A stretch of 64,000 bases of DNA from DATKFM01 sp963810485 (lineage in GTDB: Bacteria > Pseudomonadota > Alphaproteobacteria > Dongiales > Dongiaceae). Under the pieces are notes generated by a model, which was given only the letters and a program-made list of their open reading frames with translations, did not search any database and was not told where the DNA came from. This document shows, in pieces, positions 27,159-36,189 of this stretch (positions are counted from its first letter, which is position 1; each line of letters begins with the position of its first letter). The DNA lies in NCBI GenBank assembly GCA_963810485.1, contig CAWENQ010000002.1:62001-126000 (forward strand). Reading direction: 5' to 3'. The translations under genes and the position numbers were made by a program.

Positions 27159-28606
27159 GAGCCGCCGCCCGCCGGCACGGCGACCGCGATGCCCGGCACG
27201 GTCGTCGCGGGTTCGGGCGCGCAGCATGTCGGCGCGCAGCATTCCGCCTTTGCCGTTTCGACCTTCGGTTCCGGAGCGCAACAGGCAGGGGCACAGCAGC
27301 TGGCAGCCTCGACATTGCCGCCATCGGCTTCGGCGATTCCCGGACCGTGACAGACGCCGGTCTCCGGCAGCACCAGCCGCGTGTCCCGCGCCGCTTCCCA
27401 ATCGCCCGCCAGCGCCGCCACCACGGAACGCACCTGTTCATAGCCGGTGATCATCAAGAATGTGGGCGCTCGGCCATAGGCCTTCATGCCGACGATGTAG
27501 ACGTCCTTCTCCGGATGCCGCAACTCCGCTTCGCCATGGGGCGGCACGGTGCCGCAGCTATGCTCGTTGGGATCGATTAGCGGGCCCAGCACGCGCGGCG
27601 ATTCCAGCCAGGGATGGAGGTCGAGCCGGATCTCCGACAGCGCGGAAAAATCCGGCCGGAAGCCGGTGGCGACGATGACTTCATCGACCTTGACCGTCGT
27701 CGCGCCATCAGTGCCTTCGCCGGTCACGGCGATCGCGCCCTGCTCAAGAGCGAAGGCACGGACACGGAACGGCGCCAGCAGCCGCACCTTGCCGCTATCG
27801 ACCGCAGCCTTGGACCGTTCGCCAAGCGCACCGCGGCTCGCCAGTTGATCGTCGGCGAGGCCGCCGAAGGTGCGCATGCTGGGCGGCGAGCGCATCGCCC
27901 AGAGAATCTCGGTCTGCGGCGCTTCGCTCTTCAGGCGCGTCAGGCCGAGGATCGAATCCATCGCCGAATGCCCGGAACCGAGCACCATGACGCGCTTGCC
28001 GGCGAAGCGCGGCTTTGCGTTGCCCGACACGTCAGGGATGCCATAGCTGAGGCGCGCGGCCGCGGCGCGCTCGCCCTCAGCCGGAACGCCGCTGGCGCCC
28101 GCCGGATTGGGGTTGCGCCAAGTGCCCGAGGCATCGATCACCGCCCGCACCGGATGGCGGCTCTCGCGGCCGTCAGGGGCAAGCGTGACGATCTCGAACG
28201 GCCGCGCCTCGCGCCCGGTCGACGGCACGCGATCCATGCCCTGCCGCGACACGGAAATGACCCGCGCGTTGAACCGCAGATGGGGCGCAATTAGCGGATG
28301 CCCAGCCAGCGGCACGAGGTAACGATCCACCAGCTCGCGGCCGGTGGGATCGCGGTCAGGATCGGGCATGGTCCAGCCCATCGGCTCCAGCAGCGCCCGC
28401 GCCGCATCGTCGACAGTGTAGCGCCAGGGCGAGAAGAAGGTGACATGGCCCCACTCGCGCATTGCTGCAGCCGGCACCGGCCCGGACTCGAACAGAATGA
28501 AATTTTGGCCACGGGTCGCCAGCTGCGCCGCGGCGGCGAAGCCGACCGGCCCGGCGCCGATCACTGCGACCGGCAAATTGGTGGCGATGTTCGAAGCGCC
28601 ATCCAT
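27155..28606 (-). CDS. FAD/NAD(P)-dependent oxidoreductase with cysteine-pair C-terminal tail (ars operon)
   Basis: A 483-residue flavoprotein of the thioredoxin-reductase/monooxygenase-like group. An FAD Rossmann motif VAVIGAGPVGFAAA lies at residues 13-26, and a second dinucleotide motif VMVLGSGHSAMDS is midway, followed by VIVATGFRPDFS. The last 60 residues are unlike the body: two blocks of CCAP-x-CCAPEP (SCCAPACCAPEP and ECCAPTCCAPEP) give four Cys-Cys pairs, a good soft-metal or As(III) binding array. The ATG has GGGAGAA upstream. It lies between arsR and an MFS exporter. It may oxidise or reduce an arsenical (ArsO-like); the reaction is not known. Confidence 0.85.
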   Translation of the reverse strand: MDGASNIATNLPVAVIGAGPVGFAAAAQLATRGQNFILFESGPVPAAAMREWGHVTFFSPWRYTVDDAARALLEPMGWTMPDPDRDPTGRELVDRYLVPLAGHPLIAPHLRFNARVISVSRQGMDRVPSTGREARPFEIVTLAPDGRESRHPVRAVIDASGTWRNPNPAGASGVPAEGERAAAARLSYGIPDVSGNAKPRFAGKRVMVLGSGHSAMDSILGLTRLKSEAPQTEILWAMRSPPSMRTFGGLADDQLASRGALGERSKAAVDSGKVRLLAPFRVRAFALEQGAIAVTGEGTDGATTVKVDEVIVATGFRPDFSALSEIRLDLHPWLESPRVLGPLIDPNEHSCGTVPPHGEAELRHPEKDVYIVGMKAYGRAPTFLMITGYEQVRSVVAALAGDWEAARDTRLVLPETGVCHGPGIAEADGGNVEAASCCAPACCAPEPKVETAKAECCAPTCCAPEPATTVPGIAVAVPAGGGS

Positions 28607-28641
28607 GGGCTGTTCTCCCAGTTCGCTGTTATTTAAACGTG

Positions 28642-28998
28642 TCAGGCGCGGATCTTCTGCCGCGGCTTGGCCGGCTGCGCCGCCGCCGGGCGACATTGAA
28701 CGCCCTGGCAGCAATTCTCCCGCAGATACTCCATCAGCGCATTCATGCAGTCGAAATTCACGGAATAGATCAGCGACCGGCCCTCGCGCCGCTGCTGCAC
28801 CATATCGGCGGACTGCAGATGCATGAGATGGAACGACAGCGACGACGCCGGCAGTTCGAGCTGCTCGGCGATGGCACCGGCGCTCAGCCCCTTGTCACCG
28901 GCCCGCACCAGCAGACGATGCACCTGCAGGCGGGAATCATGGGCTAGAGCGCCCAGCGCCCGCACCGCCCATTCTCGTTTGTCCCAGTCCTTGGCCAT
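28642..28998 (-). CDS. arsR: ArsR-family arsenic-responsive repressor
   Basis: A 118-residue winged-helix repressor. The recognition helix region is QLELPASSLSFHLMHLQSA and the wing REGRSLIY. The N-terminal ELCVCDL metal site of plasmid R773 ArsR is missing; instead Cys96, Cys97 and Cys102 lie in the last helix (RENCCQGVQC), nearly the same arrangement as Cys95/96/102 of the Acidithiobacillus ferrooxidans ArsR. Binding of As(III) or Sb(III) there would release DNA. It is the first gene of an operon with the flavoprotein and the MFS pump. Its upstream DNA holds inverted TTCGA/TCGAA repeats. Confidence 0.92.
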   Translation of the reverse strand: MAKDWDKREWAVRALGALAHDSRLQVHRLLVRAGDKGLSAGAIAEQLELPASSLSFHLMHLQSADMVQQRREGRSLIYSVNFDCMNALMEYLRENCCQGVQCRPAAAQPAKPRQKIRA

Positions 28999-29000
28999 GA

Positions 29001-29084
29001 TTCGATGTTTCTAGAATTGTCGAAGGGTAAGCCTTTTTACCCGGCTGTGCGGACCGAGTCAACGACATTTCGAGAAATATCGAA
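29001..29084 (-). promoter_or_regulatory. Candidate ars promoter with two ArsR-like operators
   Basis: On the minus strand a TTGACT (29058-29063), 17-base spacer and TAAAAA (29035-29040) form a possible sigma-70 promoter for arsR. Two inverted repeats flank it: TTCGA-N6-TCGAA at 29069-29084, just upstream of the -35, and TTCGA-N14-TCGAA at 29001-29024, between the -10 and the arsR start. Repeats of this kind are plausible ArsR sites; binding is inferred. Confidence 0.6.
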
Positions 29085-29107
29085 CTGTTCCGAGAAAAGA
29101 GAAAAAC

Positions 29108-29530
29108 TCAATCGTCGGAATGGGGTCCGCCGCGCAATCGCTTGATCGTCGACCGGCGGCTTTTGCTTTCGAGGCGGCGCTTGCGCGAGCCGGCGGTGGG
29201 CCGGGTCGGCCGGCGCGGCACGGGCGGCACCGCCGCGCGCTGGATCAGGTCGACCAGTTTCTCAAGGGCCTCCTGCCGGTTGCGCTCCTGGCTCCGGTGG
29301 ATCTGGGCGGTGATGATCAGCTCGCCGGCATCTGTGACCCGGCGCCCCGCTAGGCGGATCAGCCGGTGACGCACGTCGTTGGGCAGCGACGGCGAATGCA
29401 GGACGTCGAAGCGCAGGCGTACCGCCGACGACACCTTGTTGACGTTCTGCCCGCCGGGGCCTGACGCGCGGATGAAGCTGAAATCCAGCTCGTTCTCGTC
29501 GAGATCGATGCGGCTATTGATACGAATCAT
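29108..29530 (-). CDS. arfB: Alternative ribosome-rescue factor B (peptidyl-tRNA hydrolase)
   Basis: A 140-residue ArfB/YaeJ protein that releases peptides from ribosomes stalled on truncated mRNA. The catalytic GGQ motif lies in RASGPGGQNVNKVSSAV. The C-terminal tail is strongly basic (RRPTRPTAGSRKRRLESKS, then RRSTIKRLR), as required for insertion into the empty mRNA channel. Full-length release-factor domains are absent, which separates it from RF1/RF2. It lies upstream of arsR on the same strand. Confidence 0.94.
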   Translation of the reverse strand: MIRINSRIDLDENELDFSFIRASGPGGQNVNKVSSAVRLRFDVLHSPSLPNDVRHRLIRLAGRRVTDAGELIITAQIHRSQERNRQEALEKLVDLIQRAAVPPVPRRPTRPTAGSRKRRLESKSRRSTIKRLRGGPHSDD

Positions 29531-29638
29531 AGCGACACTCTAGCTGTCTCCGCCGTTTCCGTCATGAGCCATCGACCCGCCCGATCCATTCTGCAAGACT
29601 GCTATGCGATTCGCGATTGAAGCCGTGTTCGAGAGATT

Positions 29639-30214
29639 ATGACCATACTCCAGCGTCTGACGCCCCGCGCCTGCCTCCTCATCGGCCTCGCCATCATCGC
29701 CGCCACGGCGGCGACCCTGCTCGCGTTCGGCCAGCCGGCAATCTGCACTTGCGGCTTCGTGCGGGTGTGGCAGGCGGACGTAATGAGCGCGGAGAATTCG
29801 CAGCAACTCTCCGACTGGTACTCGCCTTCCCACTTCATCCACGGTCTCTTGTTCTATGGACTGATGTGGCTGCTGTTCCGGCGGCAGCCGGTACGTCTGC
29901 GGGTCCTTGGCGCCATGCTGATCGAATGCGCCTGGGAGATCCTGGAGAACACGCCGATGGTCATCAACCGCTACCGCGAGGCGACGATCGCGCTGGGCTA
30001 TAGCGGTGACAGCGTGATCAACTCGGTCTTCGACGTGCTGTTCATGCTCCTGGGATTCGTCTTCGCCTGGCGCCTGCCGGTTTGGGCGTCGGTGGCGCTC
30101 GGCCTGTTCCTCGAGATTCTCTGCGCGATCGTGATCCGCGACAACCTGGCCCTGAACGTGCTGATGCTGCTCTATCCCCTGGACAGCATCCTCGCCTGGC
30201 AGTCCGGCGGCTGA
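29639..30214 (+). CDS. DUF2585 (UPF0314) membrane protein
   Basis: A 191-residue inner-membrane protein with about five hydrophobic spans. The conserved DUF2585 features are visible: CTCGFVRVWQ, SQQLSDWYSPSHFIHGLLFY and ECAWEILENTPMVINRYRE, then LGYSGDSVINSVFDV. Family members are found mainly in alphaproteobacteria and have no known function; the acidic and His residues on the membrane face hint at an enzyme. It stands alone between arfB and a histidine kinase gene. Confidence 0.88.
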   Translation: MTILQRLTPRACLLIGLAIIAATAATLLAFGQPAICTCGFVRVWQADVMSAENSQQLSDWYSPSHFIHGLLFYGLMWLLFRRQPVRLRVLGAMLIECAWEILENTPMVINRYREATIALGYSGDSVINSVFDVLFMLLGFVFAWRLPVWASVALGLFLEILCAIVIRDNLALNVLMLLYPLDSILAWQSGG

Positions 30215-30244
30215 CGCCACGGGGCAATCAGGCGAATAACGCGA

Positions 30245-32092
30245 CTAGGCGGACGCCTGGAGATAAGGTTGCATTGGCGCCAGCCGTTCCGGCGGAAATT
30301 CGATGATCGCCACCGTGCCGACGCCGATCTCGCTCTGGATTTCGAGGCGCGCGCCATGGGCTTCCACCAGCCGCTTTGTCAGCGGCAGGCCGAGCCCCGT
30401 GCCGGTGTGGCGGCGGCTCAAGGCGCTGTCGATCTGGCCAAAGGGCGACAGCGCCTTGGGAATGTCGGCGGCGGCGATGCCGATTCCCGTATCCTCGATG
30501 CGGATTTGCAGCCGCTCATCTTCCATCAGGACCTTTACCGTCACCTGACCGCCCTGCGGCGTGAACTTCACCGCATTCGACACCAGGTTGAGCAGCGACT
30601 GGCGGATCTTGCGCTCGTCGGCAATGACCTCCGGCAGGCCTTCGGGAACTTCGGTCACGACCCGCACACCGGCTTCTTCGGCGCGCAGCCGCACCATGCC
30701 GATGGTCGTGGCGATCACCTGCGCGACATCCATGCCCTCGTCGTTGAGCTCCATCAGGCCGGCTTCGGCCTTCGACAGATCGAGGATGTCGTTGATCAGC
30801 TCCAGCAGATGATTGCCGCTGCGCTGAATGTCGCCCAGATAGCCGTGATACTTCGCATTGCCCACGGGACCGAATACTTCGCCCATGACGATTTCCGAAA
30901 AGCCGATGATGGCGTTGAGCGGCGTGCGCAGTTCGTGGCTCATCATCGCCAGGAAGTCAGACTTGGCGCGGTTCGCGCCCTCGGCCAGTTCCTTCGCCCG
31001 CTTCAGTTCGGTTTCGGCCCGCATGCGGTCGGTGACGTCGAAGAAGATGCCGTCGAGATAGAGGAGCTGCCCGCTTTCGTCGAAGATCGGCTGGCCGCGG
31101 TCGGAAACCCAACGGGTCGAGCCGTCGCGGTGGCGGATGCGGTACTCGAAGGCATAGGGCTCACGCTTCTCGATCGCTTCCTTTGTCCCCTCGGTGACCA
31201 TCGCCCGGTCGTCGGGGTGGATGGCCGTGGCGAACAACGGCGCGGCCTTGGCCAGGCACTCCGCCGCGCTGTAGCCCCAGATCCTCTCCACCGCGTCGCT
31301 GATGAAGATATCGGTCCATTCCTCGTCCATCTTCATGCGGTAGACGGCGCCGGAGATATTGGCGATCAGCGTGCGGTAGCTGCGGTCGCGCTCCTTCTGC
31401 TGCGCACGGATCGCCGACAACGCCTGCTCGGCTTCCTTCTGCGCCGTGATGTCGATGGCGGTGCCGCGATAGCCGCAGAAACGCCCGGCGGCATCGTAGA
31501 ACGGCTTGCCCGACACCTTGCGCCAGCGGGCGCTGCCGTCGGTCATCGGCTGCCGGAAGACGAAATCGCGGAACGGCCGGCGCGCCGCCATGTCCTCGGC
31601 GTGCCGTTTCCAGCCGTCGGGATCGTGGGTGAGGTCGGCAATCTCAAAACGAGTCTTGCCGATGTAGCTGTTCTGCTCGGATGTGCTGGCGCCGGCGACG
31701 TGGCCGCTGATGTAGGCGTATCGCAAATCCGCATCGGTTTCCCACGCCCAGTCGAACGACAACTCCGTCATGTCCTGGAGACGGGCCTGCGCCGCCTTCA
31801 GTTCCTTGAATGCCCAGCGCCCGCGCCGCAGCTCGCGCTGCAGCACGAACACTATCATGACGAGAGAAGCGACGATGCCGCCGGCTTCGAGATACTGGCT
31901 GATGCCCTGCCCTGAGAATCCCTCGCGAAGCGCGTTGATGAACAACCCAATCCAGATGAGCAGAGCCAGGCCGGCCAAGAGCACGGAGGACAAGGTGAGC
32001 CGCATCAGCCAATGCCAGATCGCGCGCCAGCGATGCGTTTCTTCGCGCGGCGCGTTCGTCGGCAATGACGGCGTCGGTTTTTCGGTCAACAT
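30245..32092 (-). CDS. Membrane-bound PAS sensor histidine kinase
   Basis: About 615 residues. Two membrane spans near the N-terminus (LTLSSVLLAGLALLIWIGL and GGIVASLVMIVFVLQ) are followed by two PAS/PAC domains (about residues 95-225 and 240-370), the HisKA helix with the phospho-acceptor His in SDFLAMMSHELRTPLNAIIG, and an HATPase domain with N box LLNLVSNAVKFTP, G1 EDTGIGIA and G2 GTGLGLPLTKRLVEAHG. No receiver domain and no adjacent response regulator. ATG at 32092 has GAGGG upstream; GTG/ATG starts at 32152 are possible. It resembles the kinase at the right end of the window. Confidence 0.92.
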   Translation of the reverse strand: MLTEKPTPSLPTNAPREETHRWRAIWHWLMRLTLSSVLLAGLALLIWIGLFINALREGFSGQGISQYLEAGGIVASLVMIVFVLQRELRRGRWAFKELKAAQARLQDMTELSFDWAWETDADLRYAYISGHVAGASTSEQNSYIGKTRFEIADLTHDPDGWKRHAEDMAARRPFRDFVFRQPMTDGSARWRKVSGKPFYDAAGRFCGYRGTAIDITAQKEAEQALSAIRAQQKERDRSYRTLIANISGAVYRMKMDEEWTDIFISDAVERIWGYSAAECLAKAAPLFATAIHPDDRAMVTEGTKEAIEKREPYAFEYRIRHRDGSTRWVSDRGQPIFDESGQLLYLDGIFFDVTDRMRAETELKRAKELAEGANRAKSDFLAMMSHELRTPLNAIIGFSEIVMGEVFGPVGNAKYHGYLGDIQRSGNHLLELINDILDLSKAEAGLMELNDEGMDVAQVIATTIGMVRLRAEEAGVRVVTEVPEGLPEVIADERKIRQSLLNLVSNAVKFTPQGGQVTVKVLMEDERLQIRIEDTGIGIAAADIPKALSPFGQIDSALSRRHTGTGLGLPLTKRLVEAHGARLEIQSEIGVGTVAIIEFPPERLAPMQPYLQASA

Positions 32093-32234
32093 GCCCTCAC
32101 CCGCCGGGCGGCGATGGAACGCCCAGGGTCTGTTCCCATAGTTCGGCGGCAATTATCGCGAAGAGGGCTTAATCTTACGTTAGGACGGTAATGCCAATAA
32201 ACGATTTCGAATCAGTATGTTATGGCATACGCGG

Positions 32235-33852
32235 TCAGGCCGCGCTGCGGTCCGCCGGGGCGCTGCCGCCCTCTTCCTCTTCCGAGGCGTAGATCGCCCG
32301 CATCAGGGTCTCGATCTGGCCGTCCACCGCAGCCACGGCCGTGGACGTCACTTCCACCAGTTCGGCATTCCGCTGGGTGAGTGTTTCCAGCATAGTCACG
32401 CTGTCATCGACCTCGCGAACGCCGATCGATTGTTCCCGGCTGGAGCCGGCGATCTCGCCGATCATGTCGGCGGCGCGGCGCACCGAGGCGACGATCATGC
32501 CCAGCGTCGCGGCCGATTTGCCGACCAGCTCAACGCCGCTGGCCACCTGCGTGCTGCTGTTGGCGATCAGCGTGCGGACTTCCTTCGAGGCGGCGCCGGC
32601 CCGATGGGCCAGGGCGCGCACCTCGGTCGCCACGACGGCAAAGCCGCGGCCGGCATCGCCGGCGCGGGCGGCCTCCACCGCGGCGTTCAGCGCCAGCAGA
32701 TTGGTCTGGAAGGCGATCTCCTCGATCAGGCCGATGATCTCGCCGATGCGCTGCGCCGATTCCTCAATACGCTGCATGGCGGCGATGGTGCTGTCGACCG
32801 CGGCGCTGCCGCTCTGGGCAGCGGTGCGGGCCGCCTCGACGATCTCCTTGGCCTGGTCCATGCGCTCGGCGCTGTGACCCTGGGTCACCGAAAGCTGGCG
32901 GATGGCCGCGGCCATTTCCTGCAGGCTCGCCACCTGCTCTTCGGTGCGCGACGAAAGCTCCTGTGCGCCGGCCGCCAGCTGCGCCGTCTCGGCCTTGATG
33001 GCGGTGACGCCCTCGCTGGCCTGGTCGAAAATAGTCGACAGCCGCTCGGACTTCCGGCTGCTTTCCTCCAGCGCCTGGCGCAGCCGGATCTCCGCCATCT
33101 TCTCGGCGGTGATGTCGGTGCGGATGCCCACGGTATTGCCGGCCGGCGTATGGCGGTCGGTGACGCGCACCCAGCGCCCGCTCTTGAGCTTGTATTCCAC
33201 AGTGCCGGACGCCGCGCGGAACTGGGCCAGGCGCTTGCGCAGCCAGGACTTCAGCGTCGCCGCCGGTTTCGGCATAAGCATAGCGGCCGGCCGCCAGGTC
33301 GCGGCGCAGGATCTGTTCCATCGTCAGGCCGATCTCGCCGTGATCGTCGGCGGCGAGATCGTAGATTTCCTGGTAGTGCCGGTTATGCAGGAGATGCTTT
33401 TCGTTGGCATCGTACATGACGAAGCCTTCGCTGATACTGTCCACGGCATCGCGCAGGCGCAATTCCGCCTGCGCCGCCTCTGCGGCATGGGTGGCGACAG
33501 CGGCAGTACGTTCTGCCAGGGCTTCCGTCAATTGCAGCAGCTTGCGCGCCGCAGCGCCGGTCTCGCCCTTCGCCTTCGCCAGCGCCGCGAGTTCCGGCGT
33601 CGCCAGAGTCGCGGGACGCGCCGGATCGAACGCTGCCGAAATCTCGCACATGTTCTCCAGGGGCCGCGCGATGACTCCCGCCAGAAAATACGCCGCCGGC
33701 AGAATCAGGACGCCGAGCAGGATCGCGGCCATGGCGCCGCCGGCCTCCGCCAGGGCGCCAAGGCTAGCGGCCGTCATCGCGCAAACCACGACGGCCGCAA
33801 AGATCTGCCGGCGCAGGCGGCGTGAGCGAGGAGCGATCGGAATCTGATCCAC
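32235..33852 (-). pseudogene. Methyl-accepting chemotaxis protein with PAS domain, interrupted by a one-base frameshift
   Basis: The first 201 codons (33852 down to 33250) encode two membrane spans and the start of a PAS domain (DAVDSISEGFVMYDANEKHL); the rest, in another frame from 33248, gives the end of the PAS/PAC domain and a full chemoreceptor signalling domain with the hairpin tip FQTNLLALNAAVEAARAG. Removing one base at 33249 joins the frames as D-A-E-S-W-L-R-K and gives a 538-residue receptor. Without it the protein ends out of frame. No che genes are nearby. Sequencing error or real loss cannot be separated here. Confidence 0.85.
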
Positions 33853-33980
33853 GGGACACCCGAAACAGCGGACGCGGAACGACGCCGCGCCGCCCTTGCG
33901 GCGCCGGCCGGTCGATCCGCTCGAAAACTCCGGCGATTTTAGATGTTTCTAGGTTAAGGGGCCGTAAACGCTAACAATGT

Positions 33981-35204
33981 TTAAGTTATGCGGCCGGCTT
34001 TCAACGCAGCGATCTCTTCGTCGGCTTTGCCCAGCAATCCCCGGAGAATAGCCTCCGTGTGCTCGCCGAGGACCGGCGGCGCCTGGCGGTACTCGACCGG
34101 CGTGGCGCTCATGCGGATTGGGCTGGCGATCAAGGGGACTTTCAGGCCGTCGGCGCGGAGCATTTCATGGCGGAGCTGCCGGTGGCGCACCTGCGGATCC
34201 TCGAACACTTGCGCGTAATCGTTGATCGGCCCGCAGGGCACATCCGCCACCTCCAGCAGACGCAGCCACTCGGCGGTGCCGCGGGTCGCCATTGTCCGGC
34301 GCAGCTCGGGGATCAGATCCGCGCGCAAGGTGACGCGCCCTTTCATCCTGGCATAGCGCGGGTCGGCGCCCAGATCCTCGCGGCCGATGGCCGTGCAGTA
34401 GCGCTGCCACTGTCCGTCATTGCCGGCGGCGACGATGATATGTCCGTCCGCTGTCGCGAACGTCTGATAGGGCACGATGCTCGGATGCTCGTTGCCATAG
34501 CGCCGCGGCGGCTTGCCCGTGGTCAGATAGCCGACGGCCTGATTGCCACCCATGGCCACCTGGCAATCCAGCAGCGACATGTCGATATATTGCCCCACGC
34601 CGCTGGACGCACGGTGATTGACCGCCGCGAGAATTGCCACCGCCGCATACATGCCCGCGAGCACGTCGGCCACGGCGATGCCCACTTTCTGCGGCCCGCC
34701 GCCGGGCAAGTCATCGCGCTCACCGGTAATGCTCATCAACCCGCCCAGGCCCTGGAAGACGAAGTCATAGCCGGGCTTAGCGGCATAGGGGCCGTCCTGG
34801 CCGTAGCCGGTGATTGAGCAATAGATCAGCCGCGGATTCACCGCCTGCAGGCTGCCATAGTCCAGGCCATAGCGCTTGAGATCGCCGGCCTTGTAGTTCT
34901 CGATCAGCACATCGCATTGCGCGGCAAGTTCCCTGACGATCGCCTGGCCTTCCGGCGCGGCAATATTGAGCGTCACGGATTTCTTGCCTCGGTTGGCGGA
35001 GGCGAAGTAGGTCGAGTCCCTGGCCTCGCCGCCATCGGCTGTTTTCAGCCAGGGCGGACCCCAACTCCGCGTGTCGTCGCCGGTGTCGGGCCGCTCGATC
35101 TTGATCACCTCCGCGCCCAGATCGGCCAGCACCTGGGTGCACCAAGGCCCCGCCAGCACCCGCGTCAGATCAAGCACCCTGATGTTCGATAGCGCCTGCG
35201 CCAT
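33981..35204 (-). CDS. CaiB/BaiF family (class III) CoA-transferase
   Basis: A 407-residue type III CoA-transferase. The N-terminal NIRVLDLTRVLAGPWCTQVL, ADLGAEVIKIERP and NRGKKSVTLN are family hallmarks, and the catalytic Asp is in YIDMSLLDCQVA. These enzymes move CoA between carboxylic acids, for example carnitine, oxalate or formate. The acyl-CoA dehydrogenase encoded 1 kb away suggests acyl-CoA catabolism. The ATG has AGGGGGAG upstream. Confidence 0.93.
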   Translation of the reverse strand: MAQALSNIRVLDLTRVLAGPWCTQVLADLGAEVIKIERPDTGDDTRSWGPPWLKTADGGEARDSTYFASANRGKKSVTLNIAAPEGQAIVRELAAQCDVLIENYKAGDLKRYGLDYGSLQAVNPRLIYCSITGYGQDGPYAAKPGYDFVFQGLGGLMSITGERDDLPGGGPQKVGIAVADVLAGMYAAVAILAAVNHRASSGVGQYIDMSLLDCQVAMGGNQAVGYLTTGKPPRRYGNEHPSIVPYQTFATADGHIIVAAGNDGQWQRYCTAIGREDLGADPRYARMKGRVTLRADLIPELRRTMATRGTAEWLRLLEVADVPCGPINDYAQVFEDPQVRHRQLRHEMLRADGLKVPLIASPIRMSATPVEYRQAPPVLGEHTEAILRGLLGKADEEIAALKAGRIT

Positions 35205-35327
35205 GCGCCGCTCCCCCTGTCGATGACTGGGAAAATTCCCCTGATGTCATGCTACGGAGTTCACGGCGAATTGGCAAAGCCTCGGCCGATTTAATCAGTT
35301 TTCGCTGCCGCGCCGTGACCCTGATTC

Positions 35328-36020
35328 TCAGGTCGCCGGCCGTGGAACATCGGCCATGCTGCTGAGGCCGAGCCAGGCAGGGAATGCACGGGTGAGCTGC
35401 GGTTGCCCTTCGACGACGATGTCGCCGGCGCGCATCGTATCGTTCAGGCGGAGATCGCCCAGCCAAACCTTGGTCATTGCCTCCAGGTCCGCCTCGACGA
35501 ACAACTCGATCTCAAAACCGGGGTCCTTGATGCAGACATCGACAAGCTCCGGATCGATGATCAGCCACCAGCGGCAGCGGTCCCGATGGCGCCGCGGAAC
35601 GCCGCGGAACAGCATCTCCATGACGAATTTCCGCGACGGCAGCCGGTCGCGCCTGAAACTGCGCTGCATGTCCCAGACCAGGAGCGACGGATCGAGATCG
35701 GTCGTGTCGAACCGCCGGCTCCAGCGCTGCCCCCAGCGGCCCATGGCCTCGATCACCGGCCCGAACTCCTCGCCGGCCGCTGTGAGGAAATACTCCGCGC
35801 CCTGCCCATCCGTGCCGCTCCGGCGCTCGATGATCCCGGCCGCTTCCAGCCGCTTCAGCCGCTGCGCCAGCAGCGACCGCGACATCTGCGGCAGGCCCCG
35901 ATGCAAGTCATTGAATCTATGGCTGCCAAGGACAAACTCCCGCAACAGCAGCGGCGTCCAGCGCTCGGTCAGGATTTCGGCCGCTTTGGCGACCGGGCAG
36001 AATTGTCCGTATCCCTGCAT
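35328..36020 (-). CDS. HxlR-family transcriptional regulator
   Basis: About 230 residues. The N-terminal 100 form an HxlR-type winged helix: GQFCPVAKAAEILTERWTPL, SHRFNDLHRGLPQMSRSLLA and RLKRLEAAGIIERR. The C-terminal 120 residues form an extra domain with hydrophobic strands that resembles SCP2-like lipid-binding modules. It diverges from the acyl-CoA dehydrogenase gene across 170 bases and probably controls it. The start is uncertain: ATG at 36018-36020 lacks an SD, and GTG at 36074 would add 18 residues. Confidence 0.85.
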   Translation of the reverse strand: MQGYGQFCPVAKAAEILTERWTPLLLREFVLGSHRFNDLHRGLPQMSRSLLAQRLKRLEAAGIIERRSGTDGQGAEYFLTAAGEEFGPVIEAMGRWGQRWSRRFDTTDLDPSLLVWDMQRSFRRDRLPSRKFVMEMLFRGVPRRHRDRCRWWLIIDPELVDVCIKDPGFEIELFVEADLEAMTKVWLGDLRLNDTMRAGDIVVEGQPQLTRAFPAWLGLSSMADVPRPAT

Positions 36021-36189
36021 GATGGTGCGAAGAATAGGACCGCCAGAGAGGCCGTTCCAGTACAGATTTTGCACTGGATGCGCCCGGCCGAATTGCGGGA
36101 TGCTGCGGCCAACGTCAAGTCGGCACGGGACGATCTAGCCCGCCAAGGCGTCCGATTTGCTCAGTGCAACGGGTAAGGAGGATCAGAAC

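Noticed and set aside
27159..27401. N-terminal extension of the MFS protein
   Set aside because: The frame is open into the flavoprotein gene, but the added residues are R/G/C-rich out-of-frame sequence; membrane protein sequence begins only after 27158.
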